Shown here one piece after another: positions 36,073-45,515 of a DNA stretch of 64,000 nucleotides. Both the position numbers and the translations under genes were made by a program. Origin of the DNA: Bacillota bacterium (GTDB lineage: Bacteria; Bacillota_A; Clostridia; Lachnospirales; Lachnospiraceae). The stretch covers positions 1 through 64,000 of the forward strand of contig JAEZSL010000047.1 in the NCBI GenBank assembly GCA_023443925.1. The letters are read 5' to 3'. Within the stretch, counting starts at the first letter, position 1. Every line of letters starts with the position of its first letter. The notes below the pieces were generated by a model that was given only the letters and a program-made list of their open reading frames with translations, had not been told where the DNA came from and did not search any database.

Positions 36073-37287
36073 TCATTTGCCGCTAATTTTTTCTAAAAAA
36101 TCAAGGATTTTACCACAATATTCTTGGTCTTCTTCTACTTTTGTTAAAACACAATCCTTTATGATAAAATGTTCCCAGGATTCCCGTATCCATAAATCCG
36201 CACCGGCAGAAACTTCATATAAATGTTGGGTATTGGTCACTGGAACACTGGCGTCCTCTCTGGATGCGATTAAAAAGACCGGACGGTTACCGGAGTTTTG
36301 TATCTGTGTGATTGGATTCATATGCTTCACTTTATTTGTCCCAAAATTTGCTTCCAGTGCTAGTTTAAATACTGGTTTTGCAATAGTACAGACAAAATCC
36401 GGGACTTTATAATATTTTAGATTGTCAATTACAACATCTTCAAAGGTTGTATATGCTGACATCGCAATTAATGCATCAATTTCCTTATACTGGCCGAATG
36501 CGTTGGCTGCTATGGCACCTCCCATGGAAACACCCTGTAAAACAACCGGAATATTTTTATATTCGTCTTTACTTTTTATATAATCAAGAGCCGCTTTTAC
36601 ATCCAGTATTTCATCATATCCCAGGCAGACTTTATTTCCGCTGCTTCTGCCGTGGCCCCGGACCTCCAGTAATATGGAAGCATATCCATTCTTTTTTAAC
36701 ATCTTAGCCTGAGGGTAAAACTGAGTGATGGAAGGCTGCTCAATTCCGGTTAACTGGATTACAACCGCTTTCGGATTATTAACACTTATCTCCGAAGCCC
36801 ATAGATCAAGCTTATCGTCTGTTTTAAGAGAAAGAATATTTTCCTCCAGACCGAAATCGGATGCGGTATAGGTCATTTGCAATAAAGCGTCATTCCGATA
36901 ATACACGTGATGGTTGGTTGCAATATATATAATGGCAAAGGGAGCTGCAAGTGATAAGGCTGTTACGGATAAAGTGACTATAATAATCGTCTTCAGCATA
37001 ATTTTTATTAACAGCTGCCTGGTTAACGGGCCGCGGGGAGGATATTTTTCTGGAAATAACTCTTTTAGCTTTCGTTTAATATGGACTAAGCCCCAGATGC
37101 CGGCCGCCGATATAGGAAGATATAAAATCAGGTACAGGAGATTCAGGATTGCAGGAAAGCTGCTATATACATTTGCTTCACTTGTCATTCTCTTAAATAT
37201 AAATATCAGTAAAACACATAAAATAAGAACCATAAATATAGATATTAATAATCTGCAGGTTTTTAATAAAAGATATTGTTTTTTCAT
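36073..37287 (-). CDS. membrane-anchored alpha/beta hydrolase
   Basis: ATG 37287 (after AGGAG) is chosen over a TTG two codons upstream. The 404-residue protein has three N-terminal membrane spans (about residues 10-32, 43-65, 95-120) and an alpha/beta-hydrolase domain from about residue 170: oxyanion region LEVRGHGRSSGNK, nucleophile GVSMGGAIAANAFG near residue 250, Asp in IASREDASVPV, His in ESWEHFIIKD. It is probably a membrane-bound peptidase or esterase facing outside. Substrate unknown. Confidence 0.86.
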   Translation of the reverse strand: MKKQYLLLKTCRLLISIFMVLILCVLLIFIFKRMTSEANVYSSFPAILNLLYLILYLPISAAGIWGLVHIKRKLKELFPEKYPPRGPLTRQLLIKIMLKTIIIVTLSVTALSLAAPFAIIYIATNHHVYYRNDALLQMTYTASDFGLEENILSLKTDDKLDLWASEISVNNPKAVVIQLTGIEQPSITQFYPQAKMLKKNGYASILLEVRGHGRSSGNKVCLGYDEILDVKAALDYIKSKDEYKNIPVVLQGVSMGGAIAANAFGQYKEIDALIAMSAYTTFEDVVIDNLKYYKVPDFVCTIAKPVFKLALEANFGTNKVKHMNPITQIQNSGNRPVFLIASREDASVPVTNTQHLYEVSAGADLWIRESWEHFIIKDCVLTKVEEDQEYCGKILDFLEKISGK

Positions 37288-37428
37288 TGGCAAATCTCCT
37301 AAATATTATGTAAAGTCATTGCTTCCATTATATTCTAAAAGATCGGTTCACGCAATTGTTTTAATCGGATTCGAGCTAAAAAAGGTCCATCAATGTAGCT
37401 ATAAGTTCTGTGAATAACCAAACCTGGG
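37288..37428. other. upstream region of the hydrolase gene
   Basis: No gene was recognised. The stretch carries the promoter side of the minus-strand hydrolase gene. Confidence 0.3.
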
Positions 37429-37457
37429 TTGACTTCCTAAATTAGGAAAAGTATAAT
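37429..37457 (+). promoter_or_regulatory. strong promoter with palindromic operator in the spacer
   Basis: TTGACT (37429-37434), 17-bp spacer, TATAAT (37452-37457). The spacer is almost filled by the perfect 15-bp palindrome TTCCTAAATTAGGAA (37434-37448), so a repressor bound there would block RNA polymerase. It points towards the UDP-sugar gene at 37683. Confidence 0.7.
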
Positions 37458-37533
37458 TAATTATAGAAATTTCAGTAGTTGAAAAATTTAATAAGAAGAT
37501 TAGGAGATAGTCTGCGATATGGTATGCTGATGT

Positions 37534-37614
37534 AAGAATCCGGCAGCCAATTATGCTTATTTCAAAAACGGCTTTGAAAAGCAAGGTGAAATAACGGAAT
37601 TCATATTTGGGTAA
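37534..37614 (+). pseudogene. possible acetyltransferase C-terminal remnant
   Basis: A 26-codon frame (KNPAANYAYFKNGFEKQG and on) looks like the last part of a GNAT protein, where an N-x-x-A-x-x-x-Y-x-K-N-G-F pattern is usual. No upstream continuation was found. It lies in the leader of the next gene. Confidence 0.3.
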
Positions 37615-37682
37615 AATATTCTGATAAAGCTAGATAGCTTCATGATTTAATTTAAACAAGCATTATTACAGGAGAGATACTG

Positions 37683-38909
37683 ATGAACCGAAGTGAATTG
37701 GAAGTGTTATTAAAAGAATATAACCAGGAACATTTGTTATTGTATTATGATAAATTATCCGCTGAAAAGCAGGATTATTTGGCAGCTCAGCTAGAAAAGG
37801 TAGACTGGCAACTTATTAAACTGCCCTTTAAAGAAAATGTGCAGAATAAAAGCGGTGTATATGCACCTCTGGAAGGGATGAGCCATGAACAGATAAAAGC
37901 AAGCAAAAGTCATTATTATGAGCTTGGTATGAAAGCAGTTCAGGCGGGAAAAGTTGCAGCTGTTCTATTGGCTGGAGGACAGGGGACTCGTTTAGGGTGT
38001 GACGGGCCGAAAGGAATTGTGGACATCGGCCTTACAAAAGAAGTATTTATTTTTGAATTATTATTAAAAAACATAACGGATATAGCAAAAGAAGCCGGAA
38101 CCTGGATTCCTCTTTATATTATGACAAATATTAAAAATAAAGATCAGACGGCTGCTTTTCTGAAAGAACATAATTTCTTTGGCTATCCGGAAGAGTTTAT
38201 TACTTTTTATATTCAGGATATGACACCTTCGGTTAGTTATGAAGGAAAATTATTAATGGAGGCACCGGATCAGCTTTCACTTTCCCCTAATGGTAATGGT
38301 GGGTGGTTTTCGTCCATGGTTAAGGCAGGCTTGTTACAAAGTCTGCATGATCGTCAAATCGATTGGATTAATGTATTTGCAGTTGATAATGTGCTTCAAA
38401 AAATAGCTGACCCTATTTTCATCGGAGCCACAATAGCAACAAATCATTTTTGTGGTGCCAAGGTTGTAAGAAAAACTCACCCGGATGAGAGAGTAGGGGT
38501 ATTATGCCTGGAGGATGGAAAACCCTCCATAGTTGAGTATTACGAAATGACGGAAGAAATGCTTCATGCCAGGATCGATGACGGTAATTTAAGCTATTCC
38601 TTTGGAGTTATCTTAAACTATTTGTTTCGTTTAGATTTAATGGAAGAAATCATTAAGTGTGAGTTACCAATTCACATGGTTAAGAAAAAAATACCTTATT
38701 GTACTGTTGATGGAGATTATATTGAACCTGTGGAGCCAAACGGGTATAAATTCGAAGAGCTCGCTTTAGATTTGGTGCATCTTTTTGATAATTGTCTACC
38801 GTTTGAAGTAGTTCGGGAAAAGGAATTTGCCCCAATCAAAAATGCCTCAGGTGATGATTCCATCGACACGGCCAGAGAATTGTTGTTGAAGCAAAATAAA
38901 GAATTATAG
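37683..38909 (+). CDS. UDP-sugar pyrophosphorylase (UDPGP family)
   Basis: A 408-residue nucleotidyltransferase of the eukaryotic-like UDPGP family, making UDP-GlcNAc, UDP-GalNAc or UDP-glucose from UTP and the sugar 1-phosphate. LLAGGQGTRLGCDGPKG near residues 97-113 is the UTP-binding loop with its catalytic Arg and Lys; INVFAVDNVLQ near 230 holds the metal Asp, and TVDGDYIEPVEPNGYKFE near 341 binds the sugar. GGAGAGATACTG precedes the start. The exact sugar is undecided. Confidence 0.88.
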   Translation: MNRSELEVLLKEYNQEHLLLYYDKLSAEKQDYLAAQLEKVDWQLIKLPFKENVQNKSGVYAPLEGMSHEQIKASKSHYYELGMKAVQAGKVAAVLLAGGQGTRLGCDGPKGIVDIGLTKEVFIFELLLKNITDIAKEAGTWIPLYIMTNIKNKDQTAAFLKEHNFFGYPEEFITFYIQDMTPSVSYEGKLLMEAPDQLSLSPNGNGGWFSSMVKAGLLQSLHDRQIDWINVFAVDNVLQKIADPIFIGATIATNHFCGAKVVRKTHPDERVGVLCLEDGKPSIVEYYEMTEEMLHARIDDGNLSYSFGVILNYLFRLDLMEEIIKCELPIHMVKKKIPYCTVDGDYIEPVEPNGYKFEELALDLVHLFDNCLPFEVVREKEFAPIKNASGDDSIDTARELLLKQNKEL

Positions 38910-38987
38910 ACATATTAATATATAAATTGACCTGATCGTTTTTCGTTATAAACATTGAAAAATAAAAATTCATTGAAAGGAGCAGTT

Positions 38988-39755
38988 ATGAAGCCAATGC
39001 CAGTTTTATTTGTAGGACATGGTTCGCCTATGAATGCCATTGAAGAAAATTCTTTTGTACAGGAGTGGAAAGCTCTTAAGGATAAGCTTCCGCGTCCGGA
39101 AGCAATTTTATCGGTATCCGCTCATTGGTTTAAAGATGGTACCAGAGTTTCAGATTCCAATGCACCGGAGACGATATACGACATGTACGGTTTTCCGGAG
39201 GAGTTGTACGAGGTAGTATATCCCGCCCCAGGGGCTCCCCATTTTGCCCGCCTTACTCAGAAACTAGTCAGCAGACAGGTAACCATAGATAATTCCTGGG
39301 GGTATGATCACGGCACCTGGTCAGTGCTTGGCAGAATTTATCCGGAGGCAGATATACCGGTATTTCAGTTAAGTATCGACAGAAATTCTTCAGTCAGAGA
39401 CTATTATGAAATGGGCCGGGAACTTAGGAGCCTCAGAGAACAGGGAGTATTGATATTTGGCAGCGGGAATGTTGTACATAACCTTGCCAGAATTAACTGG
39501 GATCTGAAGGGAGGTTATCCCTGGGCGGAGGAATTCGATGCATATATTAAGGGAAATATTATAAACCGTAATATAGACAATGTTATAAATTACAAAAATG
39601 CTGGAACCTCATCCGCACTCGCCTTTCCGATTCTTGATCATTATGCGCCGCTGTTATATGTATTAGGTGCAGCGGAAGGATTTGAGGAGGTAACGGTATT
39701 CAACGATTCCTGTATTTTAGGTTCCTTATCCATGACCAGCTATCTTTTTGAATAG
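38988..39755 (+). CDS. 4,5-DOPA-extradiol-dioxygenase-like protein (YgiD type)
   Basis: ATG 38988 after AAAGGAGCAGTT starts a 255-residue LigB-family protein. VGHGSPMNAI (His near 10), LSVSAHWFKDG (His near 47), GYDHGTWSVL and GNVVHNLARINWD carry the metal-binding and catalytic histidines of DODA enzymes, which open catechol rings; in bacteria the real substrate is often unknown. In a strict anaerobe an oxygen-using enzyme would be unexpected. A pirin gene follows. Confidence 0.88.
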   Translation: MKPMPVLFVGHGSPMNAIEENSFVQEWKALKDKLPRPEAILSVSAHWFKDGTRVSDSNAPETIYDMYGFPEELYEVVYPAPGAPHFARLTQKLVSRQVTIDNSWGYDHGTWSVLGRIYPEADIPVFQLSIDRNSSVRDYYEMGRELRSLREQGVLIFGSGNVVHNLARINWDLKGGYPWAEEFDAYIKGNIINRNIDNVINYKNAGTSSALAFPILDHYAPLLYVLGAAEGFEEVTVFNDSCILGSLSMTSYLFE

Positions 39756-39823
39756 CGATTGAATGTATCAATAAATCGGCATATTGCAATGCCGTACAAA
39801 ATATTAACCGGAGGGATTTATGA

Positions 39824-40675
39824 ATGAACAGATGTAGTATTAAGAAAATTATACGCGGACAGAAGACAGTTGACGGAGCTAGGGTGCACCTGGTACGTGT
39901 TTTAAGCGGAGGCGACGCAGAGGAGTTTGATCCTTTTCTAATGCTGGATTCTTTTGATTCAACAGATGCTTCCGATTATGTGGCAGGCTTTCCCATGCAT
40001 CCCCATAGAGGCATTGAAACAATTACCTACCTGATTGCAGGGGAAATAGAACATGAAGACAGCCTTGGTAATAAAGGCGTCATACGTTCCGGCGAAACCC
40101 AATGGATGACGGCAGGAAGCGGAATCCTGCATCAGGAAATGCCTCAGAAATCCCAGCGGATGCTGGGTTTGCAATTATGGCTTAATCTGCCCCGTGCACA
40201 AAAAATGACGGAGCCCGCTTATTTTAGCATAACGGAGGATATGATAGCCAAAAAATTACTTAAAAATGGGGATGAGGTGCGGGTCGTGTCGGGCGGTTTT
40301 GACGATATTAATGGTGTAAAACCCAAATACATACCTGCCTCCATCTACGATATAAAGCTTTCTGCCGGAAGTGAAATAGTTATTCCTGTAAAGAAAGGGC
40401 ATACGTCTTTTATCTTTTTAATTGAAGGAGATGCCAGGCTGGAAGGAGAGCTGGTTAAGGAAAAATCAGCCGTATTATATGGTGACGGTGATGAGATTGC
40501 AGTGGTGTCAACCCCCGATGAGGCTTGCCGTTTTCTCTTTTTCTCTGCGGAGCCGCTCCATGAACCGATTGCCTGGGGAGGACCGATAGTAATGAATACC
40601 AGAGAAGAATTAAATCTTGCATTTGATGAATTGAAGAAAGGTACCTTTATTAAAGAAAACCATAGAACGAAATAA
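39824..40675 (+). CDS. pirin-family protein
   Basis: A 283-residue double-cupin protein. FPMHPHRGIETITYLIAGEI (residues about 52-71) and SGILHQEMP carry the metal-binding His/Glu set of pirins, some of which act as quercetinases or redox-sensing proteins. The start is ATG 39824 behind CCGGAGGGATTT; an overlapping ATG at 39820 stops after five codons. It probably shares a transcript with the DODA-like gene before it. Confidence 0.9.
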   Translation: MNRCSIKKIIRGQKTVDGARVHLVRVLSGGDAEEFDPFLMLDSFDSTDASDYVAGFPMHPHRGIETITYLIAGEIEHEDSLGNKGVIRSGETQWMTAGSGILHQEMPQKSQRMLGLQLWLNLPRAQKMTEPAYFSITEDMIAKKLLKNGDEVRVVSGGFDDINGVKPKYIPASIYDIKLSAGSEIVIPVKKGHTSFIFLIEGDARLEGELVKEKSAVLYGDGDEIAVVSTPDEACRFLFFSAEPLHEPIAWGGPIVMNTREELNLAFDELKKGTFIKENHRTK

Positions 40676-40819
40676 TTTTAATTAAATAAAATGAAATGAG
40701 TTTAATAAATAAAACGAAATATTAAAATAATAAATTACGAGATAATCTTTAAGATAAATAATGAAATAACTATCAAAAATCAATAATAATGGTATAACGT
40801 ATAGAAGTTTCATAAGCAG

Positions 40820-40860
40820 CGCAGCACACATTCTTATAAGAAAAGAATGTGTGCTGTGCG
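40820..40860. terminator. hairpin between convergent genes
   Basis: CGCAGCACACATTCTT (from 40820) pairs with AAGAATGTGTGCTGTGCG (40843-40860). It lies between pirin (plus) and the ABC permease (minus). There is no long T-run. Confidence 0.6.
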
Positions 40861-40923
40861 TAAACAGGCATTTATTTGCAGCTTTTAATCTGTTTAATTC
40901 TTCATATAGGCCTGTTAAACCTT

Positions 40924-43584
40924 TTATTCAATTACCCGCAACCGTTCCACAATGGTTTTCCTTGCTGAAAAATGGTAGGCAATAAGAGGCAAAACGAACC
41001 CCAAAATCAGGAAGACAGGAGTTACTATGGCTATCGGAAGCAACGAGAATCGGTAAGTAAAGAACCAGATCATACTGCTCAAGGCTTTATTCAATAACGG
41101 ACCGGTAAGAATACTTAATATAAGTGAAAGTCCTATGGCTAACAATACGTAAAATAAACCTTCTAAAACCAGCATTTTAATTAATTGGCGGCCGGTCATA
41201 CCTATGGACTGCAGCATGGCAAATTCCTGTCTGCGCACCAATATGGAAGTCACAATTGCGTTGAGGAAGTTCAATACACCGATGAGACCAATTACAGAGC
41301 TTAATACACCGCCCAGCAGCAGGAACATATTTCGAAAGCCGGCGAATTCATTGATATAGGACTGCTTAGACTCAAAATCAATGGTCGGATCTGTATTCTC
41401 CGTATAGTCCATAAGAAATTGCTCCATGCTCTCATTGGTTTCCTGTGTGGTATCATAGAGGTATGTCATAATATCCGAGGTGCCCGTATCTCTCTTAAAT
41501 ACTTCGGAATTTAAAACAAACTGGTCAGAACCATAGTAGCGGTAGCTCATGGAGTGGCGAAGCGTTACCAGGGCTGTGACAGTATAGGTAACTTCGTGGG
41601 ATTCAGCAATTCGGCGCCCCAGATCATCAGAATTCAAATCTTCAGGGTTTTCCACCGTCTTATCTGTATTAATATCGTAGTATTCCCATTTATCTACATA
41701 ACGCACTGTTACCTCATCACCAATTTTGGCCCAGTGACTGTCTTTTTCCAATGCATCGTAATCATCTGTAAAATAAACCGCAGCTATGGCATTCTGGTCT
41801 GGATCATATAAAGGTGATAAATCTCCCTCTCTTAAATTTAATAGGTCCAGAGGGTGTTTCTCCATACCGTAAAGATTTACCTGGCTTGTAACCAAGCCTT
41901 TTTCATTCCTGTCTTCATATTGCAACATTATATCCAATGTTTCTTTATCATTATAATTGCCGTATTTTTTTCGGTAATATTCTTCTGTGATCCATTCCTG
42001 TACAGTACCGGTCTGTCCGTATATGCGTCCTCCATCTGATATACCACCTTGTTTGCTAACTTCTGAAACTGCTGCTTCCGGTAGAGCCATTTCATGGTTA
42101 AAGATGTTTCCGGTCTGAAAATAACCAGAGTTTCCCACTATAAAATCCGATACCACGAATTGGCGAAGGTATTTATCCATGTCAAAACCATTTGTAAAGG
42201 TGAAGGTTAACTGCAGTAATACTACAGCCAGGGAAAGAGAAAGTACCACCAGTACGGTTCTTTTTCGGCTGCGGCCAAGGTTTGCGAATGCCATTCTGTG
42301 AATATCAGCAGTATGACTGCTCTTTCTTACATTCTTTTTTATACCGTGCTGCTCCGTATAACGGACAGCTTCCACGGGAGATACTTTACCGGCAAGTTTT
42401 CCAGGTCTGCGGCAGGAGATGAGTACCGTAATAACGGAAAACACGGACGAGCCGATAAAAATAAAAGGATTTGTACTGGCAAAGGCATTTTTATAGGACA
42501 GGTTGGACATCACTACAGGTGATAAAACATTTCCGCAAAGATATCCAAAAAAGAGTCCGAAGGGAATTCCGATAACGGATAGTATCAATGCCTGCCGTAA
42601 TATGATGCGGCGGATCTGCCTGGCGGTAGTGCCGAGAGTCTTAAGCAGACCGTAAAAACGGATATCATTGGTTACAGATATCTGAAAGATATTATAAATA
42701 ATCAGGTATCCGGTGGTAATGATAAGCAGCAGCAAAGCAAATATTGCTATCATTGTCTGCGGATCTATATTACTGGAGAGCTGGGCACCCAGATACGCCC
42801 AGTTTACACCGGTTGCAATGTAATTGTCTTTTTGCTTATCTTCTGACTGAAAACCGTGATTCGCTAAGATTGTATTAAGGTCGGTGTCTATTTTGGCGGT
42901 ATTCTTCAGATAGACACTCAGAGTCCATTTTCCAGTACTGTCACTGGTGCTGTTTTTATAACCGGAAAGTGTCTGTTTTGCATATGACTTAGGAACAATG
43001 GCATGACTGGCTACACTGGCCTCATCATAGGTCCACCAGCCGGAAAGGGTAAACGTATCCGTAATCAGCTGAGGATCCGGTGTGCCGGACCCCAGATAAT
43101 AGGATAATTTAATGGCAGCTCCGATTTCAGGCTGTATTCCCAGTAATTTCAGGATTCGTGTATCACAGGCGATTTGATTTGTCCCTTCTTTTGGAAGAGT
43201 CCCTTGCTCCGGTGAGCAAAAGTACCCCTTAGCGCAGTCACCGTCCATATAGCTGACTTCCACATGAGCCTTGTTAAAAGGCACATCCGTCGGCATTCCT
43301 AGAAACAAGCGTGCACCTGATTTTACTATCAGAGGATCCTCCGATAGCTTTTTTATCTGTTCCTCTGTGACGTTTTTAAAGGTGCCGTGGAAATCTCCGC
43401 CCACCTGTCGAAAGGTGGCTTGCTGGAAAGAGTTGACTATGGTTCCGGCTATGGTAAATAATGCGGTAAATAATAAAGTAGTCAGTATAATTGCCAGAAC
43501 AGCCATGATGTTTCTGGTTCTGCCGGCCCTTAGCGTTTTCAGTGAAAGTACGGAAATGATTTTTTTATTCTTAACTTTTATCAT
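40924..43584 (-). CDS. MacB/FtsX-type ABC transporter permease
   Basis: An 886-residue permease of the large type: one membrane span near residue 30, a large outer domain, an FtsX core near 285-400, a second opening span near 437, another outer domain, and a final FtsX core near 760-875. It lacks the duplicated ATPase. Such pairs export peptides, lipoproteins or antibiotics, or sense them for a two-component system. The start overlaps the ATPase gene's stop by four bases, so the two are co-translated. Confidence 0.92.
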   Translation of the reverse strand: MIKVKNKKIISVLSLKTLRAGRTRNIMAVLAIILTTLLFTALFTIAGTIVNSFQQATFRQVGGDFHGTFKNVTEEQIKKLSEDPLIVKSGARLFLGMPTDVPFNKAHVEVSYMDGDCAKGYFCSPEQGTLPKEGTNQIACDTRILKLLGIQPEIGAAIKLSYYLGSGTPDPQLITDTFTLSGWWTYDEASVASHAIVPKSYAKQTLSGYKNSTSDSTGKWTLSVYLKNTAKIDTDLNTILANHGFQSEDKQKDNYIATGVNWAYLGAQLSSNIDPQTMIAIFALLLLIITTGYLIIYNIFQISVTNDIRFYGLLKTLGTTARQIRRIILRQALILSVIGIPFGLFFGYLCGNVLSPVVMSNLSYKNAFASTNPFIFIGSSVFSVITVLISCRRPGKLAGKVSPVEAVRYTEQHGIKKNVRKSSHTADIHRMAFANLGRSRKRTVLVVLSLSLAVVLLQLTFTFTNGFDMDKYLRQFVVSDFIVGNSGYFQTGNIFNHEMALPEAAVSEVSKQGGISDGGRIYGQTGTVQEWITEEYYRKKYGNYNDKETLDIMLQYEDRNEKGLVTSQVNLYGMEKHPLDLLNLREGDLSPLYDPDQNAIAAVYFTDDYDALEKDSHWAKIGDEVTVRYVDKWEYYDINTDKTVENPEDLNSDDLGRRIAESHEVTYTVTALVTLRHSMSYRYYGSDQFVLNSEVFKRDTGTSDIMTYLYDTTQETNESMEQFLMDYTENTDPTIDFESKQSYINEFAGFRNMFLLLGGVLSSVIGLIGVLNFLNAIVTSILVRRQEFAMLQSIGMTGRQLIKMLVLEGLFYVLLAIGLSLILSILTGPLLNKALSSMIWFFTYRFSLLPIAIVTPVFLILGFVLPLIAYHFSARKTIVERLRVIE

Positions 43585-44258
43585 GCATTATCACCACCCA
43601 CAATTTTACCGTCTTCAATACGGACGATCCGGTCTGCCAGCTGGGAGATTTCTTCATTATGGGTTATCATAACGATTGTCTGGCTGAATTTCTGACTGGT
43701 TACCTTAAGCAGGCTTAATACATCCTGACTGGTTCTGCTGTCTAAATTACCGGTAGGCTCATCTGCCAGAAGAATAGCCGGTTTGGACGCAAGTGCGCGG
43801 GCGATGGCTACCCGCTGCTGCTGCCCACCGGACAGATTGTTGGGCAGGTTTTGCAGTTTACTTTCAATTCCCAGTGTTTCAATAATCTGGTCAATATATT
43901 GTTTGTCCGGTTTGCACCCGTCCAACTGGATGGGCAGTACAATATTTTCGTAAACATTAAGGACAGGTACCAGATTGTAACTTTGAAAAACAAAACCGAT
44001 TTTTCGGCGGCGGAAAATCGTCAGGGCTTCATCCTTCAGTGAAAAAATATTTTTACCGTCAACTAAAACTTCACCCTTTGTAGGACGGTCCAGGCCTCCC
44101 AGCATATGAAGAAGGGTAGACTTACCGCTTCCGGAAGTTCCGACGATTGCCGTGAATTCCCCTCTGTTAACGGTAAAATCAACGCCATCCAGTGCGTGAA
44201 CGGCCGTTTCACCTGTGCCATAAACTTTAGTTAGTGCTTTGGTTTCTAATATAAGCAT
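43581..44258 (-). CDS. ABC transporter ATPase (LolD/MacB type)
   Basis: The 225-residue ATPase has Walker [10 protein letters not shown] near residue 36, the Q-loop VFQSYNL, signature LSGGQQQR near 140, Walker [14 protein letters not shown] and the H-loop ITHNEE. It powers the permease encoded directly after it. GGGAGGATATT precedes the start. No kinase/regulator pair is next to it. Confidence 0.95.
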   Translation of the reverse strand: MLILETKALTKVYGTGETAVHALDGVDFTVNRGEFTAIVGTSGSGKSTLLHMLGGLDRPTKGEVLVDGKNIFSLKDEALTIFRRRKIGFVFQSYNLVPVLNVYENIVLPIQLDGCKPDKQYIDQIIETLGIESKLQNLPNNLSGGQQQRVAIARALASKPAILLADEPTGNLDSRTSQDVLSLLKVTSQKFSQTIVMITHNEEISQLADRIVRIEDGKIVGGDNA

Positions 44259-44643
44259 ATAATATCCTCCCTTTAAAAATCTGAATTACAAATCACATAA
44301 TAGCACTAGATTCTTTCTACATTCTTTCAGGAAGGTTTGATAATCTAACAGTTTTGTAAGATTTCTGTTCTGAGAGTGTGTAAAGTATCTGCTCTGAAAG
44401 TTTATACTAACTTCCGGTATTAGGCTGGACGTATCTGAAAACGGTACAAGCAGTTCTAAGACATACCCTGATAAAAGTATAATTAGGATTCTAAGAATTT
44501 GCAATCACTGTAAACAAATTATAACATTCTAAGAATTTGCAATCATTGCAATTACATTATTGCATTATAAGAATTTCAATCAAAGAGCGAAAGACTCTAT
44601 CAAAGCTATGAAAGAATATAAAACATTTTGATGTAAAGTTCAC
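44259..44643. other. AT-rich spacer with repeated TCTAAGAATTTGCAATCA boxes
   Basis: TCTAAGAATTTGCAATCA is at about 44491-44508 and 44529-44546, with a weaker copy (TATAAGAATTTCAATCA) at about 44567-44583, a spacing of 38 bp. These may be regulator boxes for either flanking unit. Confidence 0.5.
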
Positions 44644-44700
44644 TTGACATCTATGAAGACTCATGTTATAGTAGTAATGTAAAGCGGGCTTTACATTACT
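44644..44700 (+). promoter_or_regulatory. promoter with perfect 28-bp palindromic operator
   Basis: TTGACA (44644-44649), 17 bp, TATAGT (44667-44672). Directly after it AGTAATGTAAAGC (44673-44685) and GCTTTACATTACT (44688-44700) are perfect inverted arms with a 2-bp centre. A dimer of the XRE protein encoded next would block transcription there. Confidence 0.8.
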
Positions 44701-44717
44701 GGGAAGGAGCAGTGATA

Positions 44718-44927
44718 GTGAAAAATCATATAAAGGAATTACGGGATGAGCTTGGACTAACCCAGCAATATTTAGCCGAAAAAGTGAATGTATCAAGGCA
44801 AACAATAATTTCACTGGAAAATGGAAAATATAATCCGTCTATTTTTTTGGCTTATAAGATTGCAAAAATATTTAATAGAGCGATTGAAGAAGTATTTATT
44901 TTTGAGGAGGATAATAATGAGTGTTGA
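44718..44927 (+). CDS. XRE-family regulator (GTG start)
   Basis: GTG 44718, eight bases after AAGGAG, is preferred to GTG 44712, which is too close. The 69-residue protein has the helix-turn-helix LTQQYLAEKVNVSRQTIISLE and the C-terminal YKIAKIFNRAIEEVFIF seen in the paralogue at 29104. It overlaps the membrane-protein gene by 11 bases. It probably represses its own unit at the palindrome just upstream. Confidence 0.88.
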   Translation: MKNHIKELRDELGLTQQYLAEKVNVSRQTIISLENGKYNPSIFLAYKIAKIFNRAIEEVFIFEEDNNEC

Positions 44928-45327
44928 AAAGTATGTAAAAAAAGGTGTAATTTTTTCTCTGGTTTTTATAACAATAGGGATGTTGGCGGGAGCAGCAGGA
45001 TTTATTTTTAACTTTCATAAAGAAGTTATGACAGGTTTAACAGCCGGGTTTCTGCCTACGGGAATCGGCATGCTGATCCTGTATCATACTTCTAAAAATA
45101 AACCTGAAATGTTAATAAATATTGAACTGGAAAATGAGGAACGCAACCTTTATATAAATACGAAAGCAGGATGTACAGCGTTTTGGATCTGCTTTTACTA
45201 TATTTTTGCCTCTGTAATATTATATCATATTATTGAACTGTCATTTTTAACATTTCTGATTATTACAATATTTTTTATGCCTATTGTATATTTTACGCTG
45301 GTTATCGTATATCATAAAAAATATTAA
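44917..45327 (+). CDS. membrane protein paired with the XRE regulator
   Basis: A 136-residue protein with four membrane spans (about residues 12-32, 38-56, 82-102, 107-129) and a loop IELENEERNLYINTKAG that matches the paralogue at 29324. Its GAGGAGG site lies inside the XRE gene, and the reading frames overlap. The pair looks like a conserved two-gene unit whose task is not known to me. Confidence 0.78.
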   Translation: MSVEKYVKKGVIFSLVFITIGMLAGAAGFIFNFHKEVMTGLTAGFLPTGIGMLILYHTSKNKPEMLINIELENEERNLYINTKAGCTAFWICFYYIFASVILYHIIELSFLTFLIITIFFMPIVYFTLVIVYHKKY

Positions 45328-45349
45328 GGATTAAAAATTGTATGTATCC

Positions 45350-45398
45350 GCACTCTTTACACTTCTGTATCTAAGGAAGTATAAAGGGTGCTTTTTTT
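45350..45398 (+). terminator. terminator
   Basis: GCACTCTTTACACTTC (45350-45365) pairs with GAAGTATAAAGGGTGC (45376-45391), followed by seven Ts. Confidence 0.9.
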
Positions 45399-45515
45399 CT
45401 GTGGTAAATATTTTATAGATATCATGTCAAAGCTGGATCTTGAGGGATTATGCATATAAATGGTCACATGATCAATAAATAGTGACAAAAATAACTAAAA
45501 AACGACATTTTTCTA

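Noticed and set aside
36914..37417. 167-codon plus-strand frame opposite the alpha/beta hydrolase gene
   Set aside because: It lies mostly within the N-terminal coding part of the hydrolase on the other strand and has no site or family pattern.
40924..43584. Bacitracin-type (BceB) exporter
   Set aside because: BceB has ten spans and one large loop; here there are two FtsX cores with two outer domains, and no BceRS-like kinase/regulator pair is adjacent.
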